Below, piece after piece: positions 55,957 to 64,000 of a stretch of DNA of 64,000 bases. Position 1 is the first letter of the stretch. Every line of letters starts with the position of its first letter. Location: NCBI RefSeq assembly GCF_016801775.1, contig NZ_CP069006.1, positions 56,731-120,730 on the forward strand, given 5' to 3'. The translations under genes and the position numbers were made by a program. Under the pieces are notes generated by a model, which had not been told where the DNA came from, ran no database searches, and saw only the letters and a list, made by a program, of their open reading frames with translations. Source of the stretch: Sulfitobacter mediterraneus. Lineage in GTDB: Bacteria; Pseudomonadota; Alphaproteobacteria; Rhodobacterales; Rhodobacteraceae.

Positions 55957-57431
55957 CCGCAACGCTGAGTTACAGCTTTGCCAAGGCCCATGGCGTTTTG
56001 CTGGAAACGGAGGGCGGCACACCGCTATGCCGCCACCTGCCCGGTGCCACCCTGTCCGCGCTCATGGAGGCGCAGCGCATTGCGGGCAGGCCGATCAGCT
56101 TTGATCCCATCGAAGCCGACAGATTTGATCAGGCGCTTTCCGCTGCCTATCGCAACAGCGCGTCCGAAGCCGCAAGCATCGCAGGCGGCGATAGCGATGA
56201 CCTGAGTGCGCTGGCCGAAACCGCCGCCTCCGTTGATGATTTGTTGGACCAGAAAGACGACGCCCCCGTCGTCCGCCTGATCAACGCGCTTTTGCTGGAG
56301 GCCGTCAAAGATGGCGCGTCGGATATTCATATCGAGGTGGAAGAAAAGCGCCTTGTGGTGCGCTTCCGCGTCGATGGGGTCCTGCGCGAGGTGCTGAGCC
56401 CGCGCCGCGCGCTGGCCGCACAGTTGTCCAGCCGTTTGAAGGTCATGGGCAAGCTGGATATCGCGGAAAAGCGGTTGCCGCAAGACGGGCGAGTGTCGCT
56501 GCGCGTGGGCAATTATGAGCTGGACGTCCGAATTTCAACTCTGCCCTCACAGTTTGGCGAACGTGTCGTGTTGCGCCTGCTGGATCGCGGACACACCCAG
56601 ACCGGAATCGACAACCTGGGCCTTACCCTCCGCGACCGCGAAGTGTTTGAGCAGATCATCCATTCGCCCGAAGGGTTGGTACTTGTCACCGGGCCAACTG
56701 GGTCGGGCAAGACCACCTCCCTTTACGCCGCACTCCATGCCCTCAATGATCGCGAGCGCAATATCCTTACGGTGGAAGATCCCATTGAATATTCAATGGA
56801 TGGGGTGGGCCAGATACAGGTGAATGCCAAGACCGAGATGACCTTCGCCCGAGGTCTGCGGGCCATTCTGCGCCAAGACCCCGACGTCATTATGGTGGGA
56901 GAGATACGTGATGGAGAGACAGCCCGGATCGCGGTTGAAAGTGCGATGACCGGCCATCTGGTGCTTTCCACACTGCACACCAACACCGCCATCGGGGCGG
57001 TCTCGCGGCTGATTGACATGGGGGTGGAACGCTATCTGCTGGCACCGATGCTGCGCGGGCTGGTGGCGCAACGGCTGGTGCGCAGGCTCTGCCCCGATTG
57101 CCGGACGAAACGCACCCTGACAGAGGCGGAAGGTGCACTGCTGTCAGGGACGCTTGAGCCGGGGACCGAGGTGTGGGACGCGCAGGGGTGCGACGCATGT
57201 GGCGGCACCGGCTATCGCGGCAGGCTAGCGGTTTATGAGATCATCGCCATGACCTCGCTACTTGAGACGATGATTCATGAGGGTGCGTCGGAGGCTGAGC
57301 TGACCGCAGAGGCACGCAAATCCGCGCCAAGTATCCTGCAAGACGGCGTGGCCAATATACGCGACGGCCTCACCACCGTCTCTGAGGTCGCTCGCGTGGT
57401 CCGCGAAGACGTGGTATCGGGAGATCGCTGA
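55953..57431 (+). CDS. gspE: Type II secretion ATPase GspE
   Basis: This ATPase of 492 residues has the N-terminal N1E-like region, Walker A GPTGSGKTTS (247-256), the Asp box DPIEYSMDGVGQIQVN, Walker B ILRQDPDVIMVGEIRD, the His box TGHLVLSTLHTN and a zinc module with two CxxC pairs (CPDC and CDAC). It drives pseudopilus assembly. The start at 55953 overlaps gspM; an earlier start is inside that gene. Confidence 0.93.
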   Translation: MTATLSYSFAKAHGVLLETEGGTPLCRHLPGATLSALMEAQRIAGRPISFDPIEADRFDQALSAAYRNSASEAASIAGGDSDDLSALAETAASVDDLLDQKDDAPVVRLINALLLEAVKDGASDIHIEVEEKRLVVRFRVDGVLREVLSPRRALAAQLSSRLKVMGKLDIAEKRLPQDGRVSLRVGNYELDVRISTLPSQFGERVVLRLLDRGHTQTGIDNLGLTLRDREVFEQIIHSPEGLVLVTGPTGSGKTTSLYAALHALNDRERNILTVEDPIEYSMDGVGQIQVNAKTEMTFARGLRAILRQDPDVIMVGEIRDGETARIAVESAMTGHLVLSTLHTNTAIGAVSRLIDMGVERYLLAPMLRGLVAQRLVRRLCPDCRTKRTLTEAEGALLSGTLEPGTEVWDAQGCDACGGTGYRGRLAVYEIIAMTSLLETMIHEGASEAELTAEARKSAPSILQDGVANIRDGLTTVSEVARVVREDVVSGDR

Positions 57432-57433
57432 GG

Positions 57434-58642
57434 ATGCCTGCCTTCTCATATCAAGCCGTCGATCCGGCAGGCAAGAAAACCCGTGGTCTGATTGAGGCCG
57501 CCAGCCCCGCTGCTGTCCGCGCGCAACTGCGCGACCGTGATCTTCTGCCGCTGGCTGTCGAGGCGACGCAGGCCAAACCCGGCAGTGGGCGCAGCTTTGG
57601 GGCGCATCGGCTGAGCTTAAAAAAACAGGTGCTGGTCAGCCGCCAGCTTGCCACACTGGTGGGCGCGCAGGTGCGTATCGAAGATGCGCTGAAGATCGTG
57701 ACAGATCAGATGACGAACAGCCGCGACATTTCGTTGCTCTTGAATCTGCGCAGCGCCATTGTGGACGGGCGCAGCTTTGCCGAAGCGCTGGAGGATGTAC
57801 CCGACAGTTTCGATGACTACTATCGTGCCTCTGTACTGGCCGCAGAAAGCGCCGGGAAACTGCCCGAAGTCCTGAACCATCTGGCCACTCATATCGAAGA
57901 CCGCGCACGCAACCGGCAGAGCCTGCAACTGGCGCTGATCTATCCTACACTTCTGGCGCTGGTGTCCGTTGGCGTAATCATCGCATTGCTGACCTTTGTG
58001 GTGCCCGACATCGTGCGCGTCTTCACCGCGCGTGGCGCTGAACTCCCTGGCCTGACACGTGGCCTTATCGCCGTGTCAGACTGGATCGCCCGTTGGGGCG
58101 CGACCATCGCCGCCCTTGGCGCCGTGGCTGGCCTTAGCACGGTCGCTCTTCTGCGTATGCCTGCACTGCGCTCGCGCTGGGACGGTTGGCTCATGCGTGC
58201 ACCGCTGTTCGGGCCGCTGGTCCTGCGTATCAATGCCGCTCAATTCTCCGGGACACTCGCCACCCTTGTCCAATCTGGTGTCCCGTTGGCCGAAGCCTTG
58301 CGTGCCGCCGCCGGCACCGTTCCCAACCGCCGCATGCGAGCCCATGTGGGCGAGATCACGCAAGCCGTACAGGATGGCATGGCCCTGTCCCAGGCGGTTG
58401 AGGCCGCGGGGGTATTTCCGCCGATGCTCGTCGCGATGATCGCCAGTGGCGAGGCAAGCGGACGTCTGGGCGAAAGCCTGCAAAAGGCCGCGACAGATCA
58501 GGCGGAGGGGTTGAAAGCCACCGTTTCCACCATGGTTGCACTGGTCGAGCCGGGGGTACTCTTGATTATGGGCGGTGTTGTGATGCTGTTGGTGATGGCG
58601 ATCCTGATGCCGATTGTGGGGTTGAATGCGCTGGCGGGATGA
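57434..58642 (+). CDS. gspF: Type II secretion inner-membrane protein GspF
   Basis: This 402-residue platform protein has two GspF domains, with SRQLATLVGAQVRIEDALKI in the first and TLVQSGVPLAEALRAAAGTV in the second, and three membrane segments (residues near 170, 222 and 375). It begins two bases after the gspE stop. Confidence 0.93.
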   Translation: MPAFSYQAVDPAGKKTRGLIEAASPAAVRAQLRDRDLLPLAVEATQAKPGSGRSFGAHRLSLKKQVLVSRQLATLVGAQVRIEDALKIVTDQMTNSRDISLLLNLRSAIVDGRSFAEALEDVPDSFDDYYRASVLAAESAGKLPEVLNHLATHIEDRARNRQSLQLALIYPTLLALVSVGVIIALLTFVVPDIVRVFTARGAELPGLTRGLIAVSDWIARWGATIAALGAVAGLSTVALLRMPALRSRWDGWLMRAPLFGPLVLRINAAQFSGTLATLVQSGVPLAEALRAAAGTVPNRRMRAHVGEITQAVQDGMALSQAVEAAGVFPPMLVAMIASGEASGRLGESLQKAATDQAEGLKATVSTMVALVEPGVLLIMGGVVMLLVMAILMPIVGLNALAG

Positions 58643-59377
58643 TCAAAACGGCAGTTGCAAGTGGACCGGCCCGCCGCGCGGCAGCGCTGGAAAGATATCT
58701 GCCGCTGCAGGTTTAATCGCGATGTCCAAAAGTCGCGCACGGCCCAGGCGTATCTGCGCAATCTCGCCAGCGCCCTCAACGGACAGGCGTGCGAGCGCGT
58801 CCATACCCTGGCCCGCCAGATCGAGTCGCAGCGCTGGCACCATCACCTCACGCGTCTCTTTTGCGCAAACCCCTTTGGGCGTGGTCACAGCTCCGCCGGC
58901 TTCGGCCCGTTGCCAGCCCCAGAACAGTGATACGTCTCGAACCGTCGCAGTCATGTCGCACGCCCATGCGCCCGGCACAAGCGCCGCCAGCCCTAGCCCC
59001 GCACGCCCTGAAGCGCCATACAGCCCTATGCCGCGAAACCCTGTCCGTCCCCAACCGGAAAGCCGAGTGTCAGCGCCTTCCAGAGACAGATCGGTGCGCA
59101 AATGAGGCAGTGGCAGCATCTTTATCGCGCTCTCCCACTTCAGCGCATATCCGCCCTCAAGCCTTGCCTGACCGGCCATGGGCGATCCCTGCAGTGCCAG
59201 CACGGCTGGCGGTACATCGAGGTTTCGGGTAAGCAAGCTCACAGGCATTCGCAAGGTCAGGGCCACCCCCAACATCAGCAGGATTCCACATGTCAGGACC
59301 AATAGACCAAGCAAAACAGCAAATTGGCGGGCGCGGCCTGTCCCGGCGGCGCGTGCTTGCAGCGGGTGTTGCGACAT
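58643..59377 (-). CDS. gspN: Type II secretion protein GspN
   Basis: This protein of 244 residues has one N-terminal membrane helix (FAVLLGLLVLTCGILLMLGV) and a beta-rich outer part with LEGGYALKWESAIKMLPLPH and LSGWGRTGFRGIGLYGASGR, like GspN. It is read from the opposite strand to its neighbours. Its 5' end overlaps the 5' end of the next gene by 88 bases head to head; both N-termini look real. Confidence 0.78.
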   Translation of the reverse strand: MSQHPLQARAAGTGRARQFAVLLGLLVLTCGILLMLGVALTLRMPVSLLTRNLDVPPAVLALQGSPMAGQARLEGGYALKWESAIKMLPLPHLRTDLSLEGADTRLSGWGRTGFRGIGLYGASGRAGLGLAALVPGAWACDMTATVRDVSLFWGWQRAEAGGAVTTPKGVCAKETREVMVPALRLDLAGQGMDALARLSVEGAGEIAQIRLGRARLLDIAIKPAAADIFPALPRGGPVHLQLPF

Positions 59378-60402
59378 CTGTTGCCTCTCTCTTGCCCGGT
59401 TGCGGGGATCTGTCATTGCCCGGCGCAGCAGCGCAGGGAAACCGCGCAAATGGGCTTCGCCGATCCGCAGTTCTGCTACCCTTGTCAGGCCAATCGGCAG
59501 AACTAGGCCAGAGATTGCGAACCGCTGCAACCCTTGGCGGAGGGCCGGGTGTCGGAATCGAGATTGTCGATGCGGGATCTTCGCCCGAAACAGCCGTCGC
59601 CGCCGCAAAAGCTGCGGTGGATGCCGGGGCCGAAATGCTGGTGGGTCCGGTCTTCAGCGCCCAAACTGAGGCGGTGGCACAGGCGGTACGCGTGCCCATC
59701 GTCACGCTATCGAACAATACGGCACTGGTCGGACGGCGCACCTTTGTCTTTGGCGTGACGCCCAGACAGTCAGCGCAGGCAATCCTTTCCATCGCGGCCC
59801 AACGCGGGCTATCGGACGTGGCCACAGTGGTGCCTCCCGGACCCTTTGGCGGGCAATCCGCCGCAGCGGCCGAACGCGTCGGCGCGGCTCTGGGTCTTCG
59901 AATGCGGCCCACGCTGGTACGCGCGAACGCCAATGGTCTTCTGGCCGCTTTGCAAACAGATGGTACCCTGCCCCGCGCGGTTTACCTGCCGGTCGCTGAC
60001 GGCACGCTTGCCGGGTTTGCCGAAGCATTGCAGGGACAGGGCATGCAGCTTCTGGGCTCCACACAATGGTCCGCGCTCGACCTGTCGGGCCGCGCCGCCT
60101 TTCGCGATGCATGGTTTGCGGCCCCCGACCCGCTGCGCTTTGCCGCTTTTGACGAGGCATTTCGCGCCGCTGCCGGATCAGCGGGCGGCATCATTACGGG
60201 CCTTGCCTTTGATGGTGTGGAGCTGCTGCGCATTCTGGGACAAGCGAACCAGTTAACGGCGCGCGGCCTGACCCGAAAGGCGGGTTTCACCGGGGTGATC
60301 GGCCCTTACCGTTTTTTGTCTTCGGGCCTGTGCGAACGCGGCCTTGGGGTCTTGCGGGTTGGCGCAGGAGAGTTCAGCCTGATCGGCAGCACCTCCGTAT
60401 GA
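59290..60402 (+). CDS. Periplasmic-binding-fold lipoprotein (penicillin-binding protein activator-like)
   Basis: This 370-residue protein begins with a twin-arginine-type signal (LSRRRVLAAGVATSVAS) that ends in the lipobox LLPGC, so it is probably a Tat-exported lipoprotein. The body has the type 1 periplasmic binding fold: VLLPLSGQSAELGQRLRTAA, MLVGPVFSAQTEAV and VPIVTLSNNTAL, as in LpoA-type activators or LivK-like proteins. It is placed between gspF/N and gspJ and overlaps gspJ by ATGA, so it belongs to the secretion cluster. Its role there is unknown. Confidence 0.75.
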   Translation: MSGPIDQAKQQIGGRGLSRRRVLAAGVATSVASLLPGCGDLSLPGAAAQGNRANGLRRSAVLLPLSGQSAELGQRLRTAATLGGGPGVGIEIVDAGSSPETAVAAAKAAVDAGAEMLVGPVFSAQTEAVAQAVRVPIVTLSNNTALVGRRTFVFGVTPRQSAQAILSIAAQRGLSDVATVVPPGPFGGQSAAAAERVGAALGLRMRPTLVRANANGLLAALQTDGTLPRAVYLPVADGTLAGFAEALQGQGMQLLGSTQWSALDLSGRAAFRDAWFAAPDPLRFAAFDEAFRAAAGSAGGIITGLAFDGVELLRILGQANQLTARGLTRKAGFTGVIGPYRFLSSGLCERGLGVLRVGAGEFSLIGSTSV

Positions 60403-60947
60403 CCCCCCGGCCTGCCCGCGCGGGTGACGCAGGCGTCAGCCTGATCGAAGTGCTCGTGTCACTGGCAATCTTTGCGATCATCGGCGTGGCTGGACTGGCG
60501 GTTTTAGACACCGTATCGCGGACGGGTGAGCGCACGGATGGGCGGCTGGAGCGGCTCTCGGATATTGACCGCGGCTTTTTGCTGTTGCGGCGCGACCTGA
60601 TGCAAATGGACGGGCTGAGCGCGCGCCTGAACCGTGGGGCGCTTCAATTTCGACGCCCATCGGAGGAAAGGTTCGTTTTCCTGACCTACCTCGCGGACGA
60701 TGACGCGTTTCAGCGCAGGATTGAGGTCGCCACAAATGAACCGATTGGTCAGCGTCTGATCGAAAAAACCCTATCCGCCGACTGGCAATTGATGGACGGC
60801 ACAGGCCGCTGGCATAGCGCATGGCCCCCGCGCGGCGCCCCGCAGCGGCCTCACGCGGCTGAACTTAGCCTGTCACTGCGCACCGGAAACGGCAGATCTG
60901 AGAAGGTTACCCGCCTCTTCCCCCTCGCCGCCGGACAGGGCCAATGA
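60399..60947 (+). CDS. gspJ: Minor pseudopilin GspJ
   Basis: This protein of 182 residues has the cleavage site DAG|VSLIEVLVSLAIFAIIG with Glu at +5, then RGFLLLRRDLMQMDGLSA and LIEKTLSADWQLMDGTGRWH, as in GspJ. The start at 60399 overlaps the lipoprotein stop and the stop overlaps gspK, so the three are co-translated. Confidence 0.88.
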   Translation: MTPRPARAGDAGVSLIEVLVSLAIFAIIGVAGLAVLDTVSRTGERTDGRLERLSDIDRGFLLLRRDLMQMDGLSARLNRGALQFRRPSEERFVFLTYLADDDAFQRRIEVATNEPIGQRLIEKTLSADWQLMDGTGRWHSAWPPRGAPQRPHAAELSLSLRTGNGRSEKVTRLFPLAAGQGQ

Positions 60948-61801
60948 CCGGCCGTGGCCGTGATGAGGGCGTCGTGCTCGTTAACGTTCTGGTCGTTCTG
61001 GCCATCGCGGGTGGACTGATGCTTCTCATTATTTCAGGCCGGGACCGGGCGCTCAGTCGGGTGTCGCAGGCCGCTGATGCGGCTATCGCCGAACAGATCG
61101 CCGTTGGGGCCGAGGCCTCGGTCATCGACGCCCTGCGCAGCGACCTTGATCAAGCGCCTGACGCGGACCACCTCAATGAGAGCTGGGCATTGAGCGTGAT
61201 ACAAACCGAGACAGAACTGCCCACGGGCCGCTTTTCTGTCAACATCGAGGACATGCAGGCAAAGTTCAACATCAATCAGCTGGCTGACCTGACTGCCGGT
61301 ACGCAGGTCTTTGCCAACCGCCTGATGCAGGCAGTGGACCAACCGCCCGAAGCGGTCAACCAGATTACCCGCCTCCTGCAGGCCATCGGTCCGGTGGGTG
61401 CACTCGAAGACCTTGAGGGTTACGGCGTGCCGCCCGAAACGGTTACCGCTCTCGCCCCCTACGTCACTGCCCTGCCCCTGCCGGGAACAGTCAACCTCAA
61501 CTCAGTTGGTCCCTTCCTGCTGGAAGTGATGCTTCAAAACCCCGGCCAGACGTCACAATTGATCCGCCAACGGGACAACCGTGGGTTCCTGACGATCGAC
61601 AGTTTGCGCAAAATCGGCGCACTCAGGCCACAGAACAGCGGCTTCACGTCAAATGTCTTTCGCGTGGAAATTTTTGCCGAAGCGGGCAGCGCGCGCATCG
61701 CCTTTGAAACCGTTCTGGTCCGCAGCAATTCTGCCGGGGTCAAATCGGTGGATGTCCATTCCCGGCGCCTGCGTTCCCCGATTCCCCTTCCGCCAAAATA
61801 A
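60944..61801 (+). CDS. gspK: Minor pseudopilin GspK
   Basis: This 285-residue protein has a prepilin-like start EG|VVLVNVLVVLAIAGG without Glu at +5, as normal for GspK, then the large alpha domain with VNIEDMQAKFNINQL and INQITRLLQAIGPV-type residues, and LNSVGPFLLEVMLQN. It caps the pseudopilus. It is the last gene of the plus-strand unit. Confidence 0.88.
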   Translation: MTGRGRDEGVVLVNVLVVLAIAGGLMLLIISGRDRALSRVSQAADAAIAEQIAVGAEASVIDALRSDLDQAPDADHLNESWALSVIQTETELPTGRFSVNIEDMQAKFNINQLADLTAGTQVFANRLMQAVDQPPEAVNQITRLLQAIGPVGALEDLEGYGVPPETVTALAPYVTALPLPGTVNLNSVGPFLLEVMLQNPGQTSQLIRQRDNRGFLTIDSLRKIGALRPQNSGFTSNVFRVEIFAEAGSARIAFETVLVRSNSAGVKSVDVHSRRLRSPIPLPPK

Positions 61802-61802
61802 C

Positions 61803-61826
61803 AAAAGGCCCCCGAAGGAGCCTTTT
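61803..61826. terminator. Intrinsic terminator between convergent gspK and lipoprotein genes
   Basis: AAAAGGC at 61803-61809 pairs with GCCTTTT at 61820-61826; the A/T ends make it work on both strands. It starts one base after the gspK stop. Confidence 0.75.
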
Positions 61827-61852
61827 GCAGTGTTTTCAGACGATCTTGGCAT

Positions 61853-62068
61853 TCAGGGGTTGAATGGATCGGCAGTTGGGTTGATCGCAATGTCAATGCT
61901 CTGCGCGTCCACCGGTTCTTCATTCGGGTCGGCGGCGAACATCGCCACAAAAGCCGCACCGAAGCTGGCAATGCCTGCCGCATCATCCCCGTCATCACCG
62001 GAGCCGCCGCAGGCGGCAACCAGAAGTACGCCGGTCAGAAGCGCTGCTGTTTTGGTTCTCTGTCTCAT
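61853..62068 (-). CDS. Small lipoprotein of unknown function
   Basis: This 71-residue protein has a lipoprotein signal (KTAALLTGVLLVAAC) with the lipobox VAAC, a Gly/Asp-rich linker and a short tail with QSIDIAINPTADPFNP. It follows the DUF4331 gene by 12 bases on the same strand, so the two probably work together. Confidence 0.7.
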   Translation of the reverse strand: MRQRTKTAALLTGVLLVAACGGSGDDGDDAAGIASFGAAFVAMFAADPNEEPVDAQSIDIAINPTADPFNP

Positions 62069-62080
62069 GTGTCCTCCCGC

Positions 62081-63643
62081 TTAATTGGTTGCGCCGGGCA
62101 GTGGCGTGTTCAAGTAAGGGAACACGTTCTGCAACTCAGCGGCCGAGATCGGAGCACCGTCGATGAAGGGCGCATCGCCCACGGGCGCGTCTTCAGGTGC
62201 ACAGAGACCAAGATTGATCAGGTCGGAGGCTGTATCCTCTTCGGCGCCCTCGATACCCAGTTCCGCACCCAGCGGCACAGGATGGCACAGCGCGCCCATC
62301 ACAACACGCAACGCAATGTCAACCGTATCGTCCCCCGGACGACGCCCATTGGGGTAACCGGCGAGGTCTTCGGCCACCACACCATAAGGATGTTGCTCAT
62401 CGCGTGCCGTCGCGGGGATTGCCGTGTTAAGGCGCAGCATTTCCGACGGAGTAACCGACGCCAATTGGTTCACACCCGGAAAGCCGGTCAGGAAGGCGGT
62501 GACAAGATCCTGCCGCGGCAGATTGGACGGTGCGATGTTACCCTCAGCCCCGAGCGCATCACGGAACAGAATGTCGATCAGAGCAGGCAGCGTCGGGTTG
62601 GTCACGTAAGTGGCCAGTGCACCATCCTGCGTCGGCTCCGCCGCATTGAAGAGGTCTTTGTCGGGCAGACCGATCACAACTTCGTTCACCAGCGGGTTGG
62701 ACAGGCGCGATTGCTGAACCCAGGCACCGCCATAAACGGAAGTCGCGGCATAGGTTGGCGATGGGTCTTCAACTTCGCCCTGTGGCAGGCTTGCCGTGGT
62801 CCAGGCACCGATCACGCCGTTGCCGTCACCGGTCAAACAGGCAATCGGCACTTCCAGCGCCAGCGAGGTGACGTTGAACCGGCCGACCAGATCGTCGTTT
62901 TCGCGGCTGTTCTCAATGGAACCTTCCAGCGGCACGAGATTCACCAGATCAAAAATCTCGCCCAGGTTCACGGCGAAGGCTTCTTCTCGCTGTCCGACAA
63001 ATGCCTTGCCGGGAGCATCGCAGCCGGGAATCGTGATGTCGTGGATCAGACTATTGGCATAGCTTTCATAGTCCGGCAGTGTTTTGGTGCCCACATAATC
63101 CAACGGCTTGGTAAAGCTGGTGGTCCCGCCACTACCCGTCACCGCATTGGCCTCACCAGAGCGACGGTCACCAGTGATATGCGTCAGGGTAAAGCTTTCA
63201 GTCTCATTCAGCGGATCGCCAGCCGCACCCGTGATCGCGCCAGCCGTCCGCAGAGGGATTGCTACGGTCGCATCTCCGATTTGCAGCGCTATGCCCGCAC
63301 CGTTCAGCGCCAGCTGGTTGTCAAAATCGAACTGAAACGTGATGTCCTCAACCGCATCACCGTCATTGTCGATGTGAATTTCGTAAACAGCGTCCGGGTC
63401 CATGGTAAAGTAATTCGGGCCACCATAGGGAGCTTGCAGCGGAATGTAGTTCGCAATCAACGTGACATAGTCCCCGCGCCCCGGCTCATAACTCCGAAAC
63501 ATGTAAAAATCAGTCGCGTCCACTTTTGGCTGTTCTGTAATGCCCGGCGCTTCGCGGTGCGATGAAGCCCCCGCAGCAGAAGCGATCAATGCGACCGCAC
63601 TGACCGTCATCGCAAGTCTTGTGGTTTTCTTGGTAATTGGCAT
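62081..63643 (-). CDS. Exported DUF4331 family protein
   Basis: This 520-residue protein has a signal peptide (TTRLAMTVSAVALIASAAG) and then SSHREAPGITEQPKVDATDF, the DUF4331 opening. It continues with VTLIANYIPLQAPYGGPNYF, IHIDNDGDAVEDITFQF and a C-terminal NEVVIGLPDKDLFN. The family is unstudied, often found with oxidative or secreted systems. A role as type II cargo is possible because it lies inside the secretion cluster. The ribosome site GGAGA precedes its ATG. Confidence 0.85.
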   Translation of the reverse strand: MPITKKTTRLAMTVSAVALIASAAGASSHREAPGITEQPKVDATDFYMFRSYEPGRGDYVTLIANYIPLQAPYGGPNYFTMDPDAVYEIHIDNDGDAVEDITFQFDFDNQLALNGAGIALQIGDATVAIPLRTAGAITGAAGDPLNETESFTLTHITGDRRSGEANAVTGSGGTTSFTKPLDYVGTKTLPDYESYANSLIHDITIPGCDAPGKAFVGQREEAFAVNLGEIFDLVNLVPLEGSIENSRENDDLVGRFNVTSLALEVPIACLTGDGNGVIGAWTTASLPQGEVEDPSPTYAATSVYGGAWVQQSRLSNPLVNEVVIGLPDKDLFNAAEPTQDGALATYVTNPTLPALIDILFRDALGAEGNIAPSNLPRQDLVTAFLTGFPGVNQLASVTPSEMLRLNTAIPATARDEQHPYGVVAEDLAGYPNGRRPGDDTVDIALRVVMGALCHPVPLGAELGIEGAEEDTASDLINLGLCAPEDAPVGDAPFIDGAPISAAELQNVFPYLNTPLPGATN

Positions 63644-63781
63644 CCGTTTCTCCTAAACTCTTGGCATGCCGGTCCTCCCGGAAAATGCCGTGTCGGCTTT
63701 TTTCTTTATCAAGCATCTGGAGCCACGGGCCACGCCGGAGAAAGTTTCAAAATTTCTTGGGAAAATGTTATTCCTATCAAA

Positions 63782-64000
63782 ATGAATGATTTAGTTTGGA
63801 TATCGGCAACGGTCTTGCTGGGGAGCGGCCTTCTATATGCGTCTTGGGTCGACCTGAAGTCCCACAGGCTGCCGGACATAGTGACTCTGCCACTTATTGT
63901 TGCTGGCCTTGGCTTTTCAGCAGCCGCTGGGCAGACAGACCTCACCGCTTCACTGGTCGGAGGCGCGGTGGGTTTTGGCCTGTTTGCCGCGATTGGACAG
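63782..64000 (+). CDS. gspO: Prepilin peptidase (A24 family), N-terminal part
   Basis: The gene starts with ATG at 63782 and runs off the right end; 73 residues are visible. LYASWVDLKSHRLPDIVTLP holds the first catalytic Asp of A24 peptidases (D in VDLKSHRLPD). There is no N-terminal methylase domain with the Cys motif. It would process the GspG-K pseudopilins. The 138-bp stretch before it shows no other gene. Confidence 0.8.
   Translation, partial: MNDLVWISATVLLGSGLLYASWVDLKSHRLPDIVTLPLIVAGLGFSAAAGQTDLTASLVGGAVGFGLFAAIGQ

Overview
The window looks like a high-GC alphaproteobacterial chromosome of the Roseobacter/Rhodobacteraceae type. The evidence is the marine-type CoA and branched-chain ABC catabolic operons, a methionine gamma-lyase with an Lrp regulator, hemC/hemE divergence, and the gene styles throughout. 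No tRNA, rRNA or CRISPR array was seen.

Region 1 (1-3.2 kb): sulfur amino acid PLP enzymes (a partial trans-sulfuration enzyme and methionine gamma-lyase) with a divergent Lrp/AsnC regulator, followed by an IS30-family element.

Region 2 (3.3-32.2 kb): a large acyl-CoA catabolic locus. A plus-strand operon (CoA ligase, 3-hydroxyacyl-CoA dehydrogenase, enoyl-CoA hydratase, ACAD11/LvaC-like dehydrogenase, SDRs, glyoxalase-fold protein, gamma-carbonic-anhydrase-fold protein) faces a long minus-strand array: two ACADs, two SDRs, nitronate monooxygenase-like protein, histidine phosphatase, LvaA/ACAD10-like kinase and IclR regulator, then livKHMGF, a serine hydrolase, acetoacetyl-CoA synthetase and a thioesterase. 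A kinase plus an ACAD11-like dehydrogenase suggests a phosphorylation-dependent 4-hydroxyacyl-CoA route, as known for levulinate. Three similar palindromes sit upstream of the three transcription units and may be one operator family. A 534-bp convergent intergenic region at 11.1-11.6 kb is rich in hairpins and may encode an RNA.

Region 3 (32.2-34.5 kb): hemC and hemE, conserved housekeeping genes.

Region 4 (34.6-49.2 kb): an accessory region marked by gene decay. It holds an anti-sigma factor, an MFS-like protein, a winged-helix/TPR regulator, a homocysteine methyltransferase-like gene and an ECF sigma factor. Next come an IS6 remnant with a homogentisate dioxygenase scrap, a secreted Asn-Gly pentad-repeat peptide with a Cys-rich partner, an MddA-like methyltransferase and a fused ABC transporter remnant. 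Two TetR/crotonase units follow, then a GMC oxidoreductase cut by an 808-bp IS6 element. The anti-sigma gene and the pentad-repeat gene share an ECF-type promoter motif with identical 16-bp spacing. This small regulon is the best candidate for an undescribed system.

Region 5 (49.3-64 kb): a nearly complete type II secretion system split over several transcription units (GHICD minus; LMEF plus; N minus; a periplasmic-binding-like lipoprotein with J and K plus; a prepilin peptidase running off the right end), flanked by exported DUF4198 and DUF4331 proteins and a small lipoprotein.
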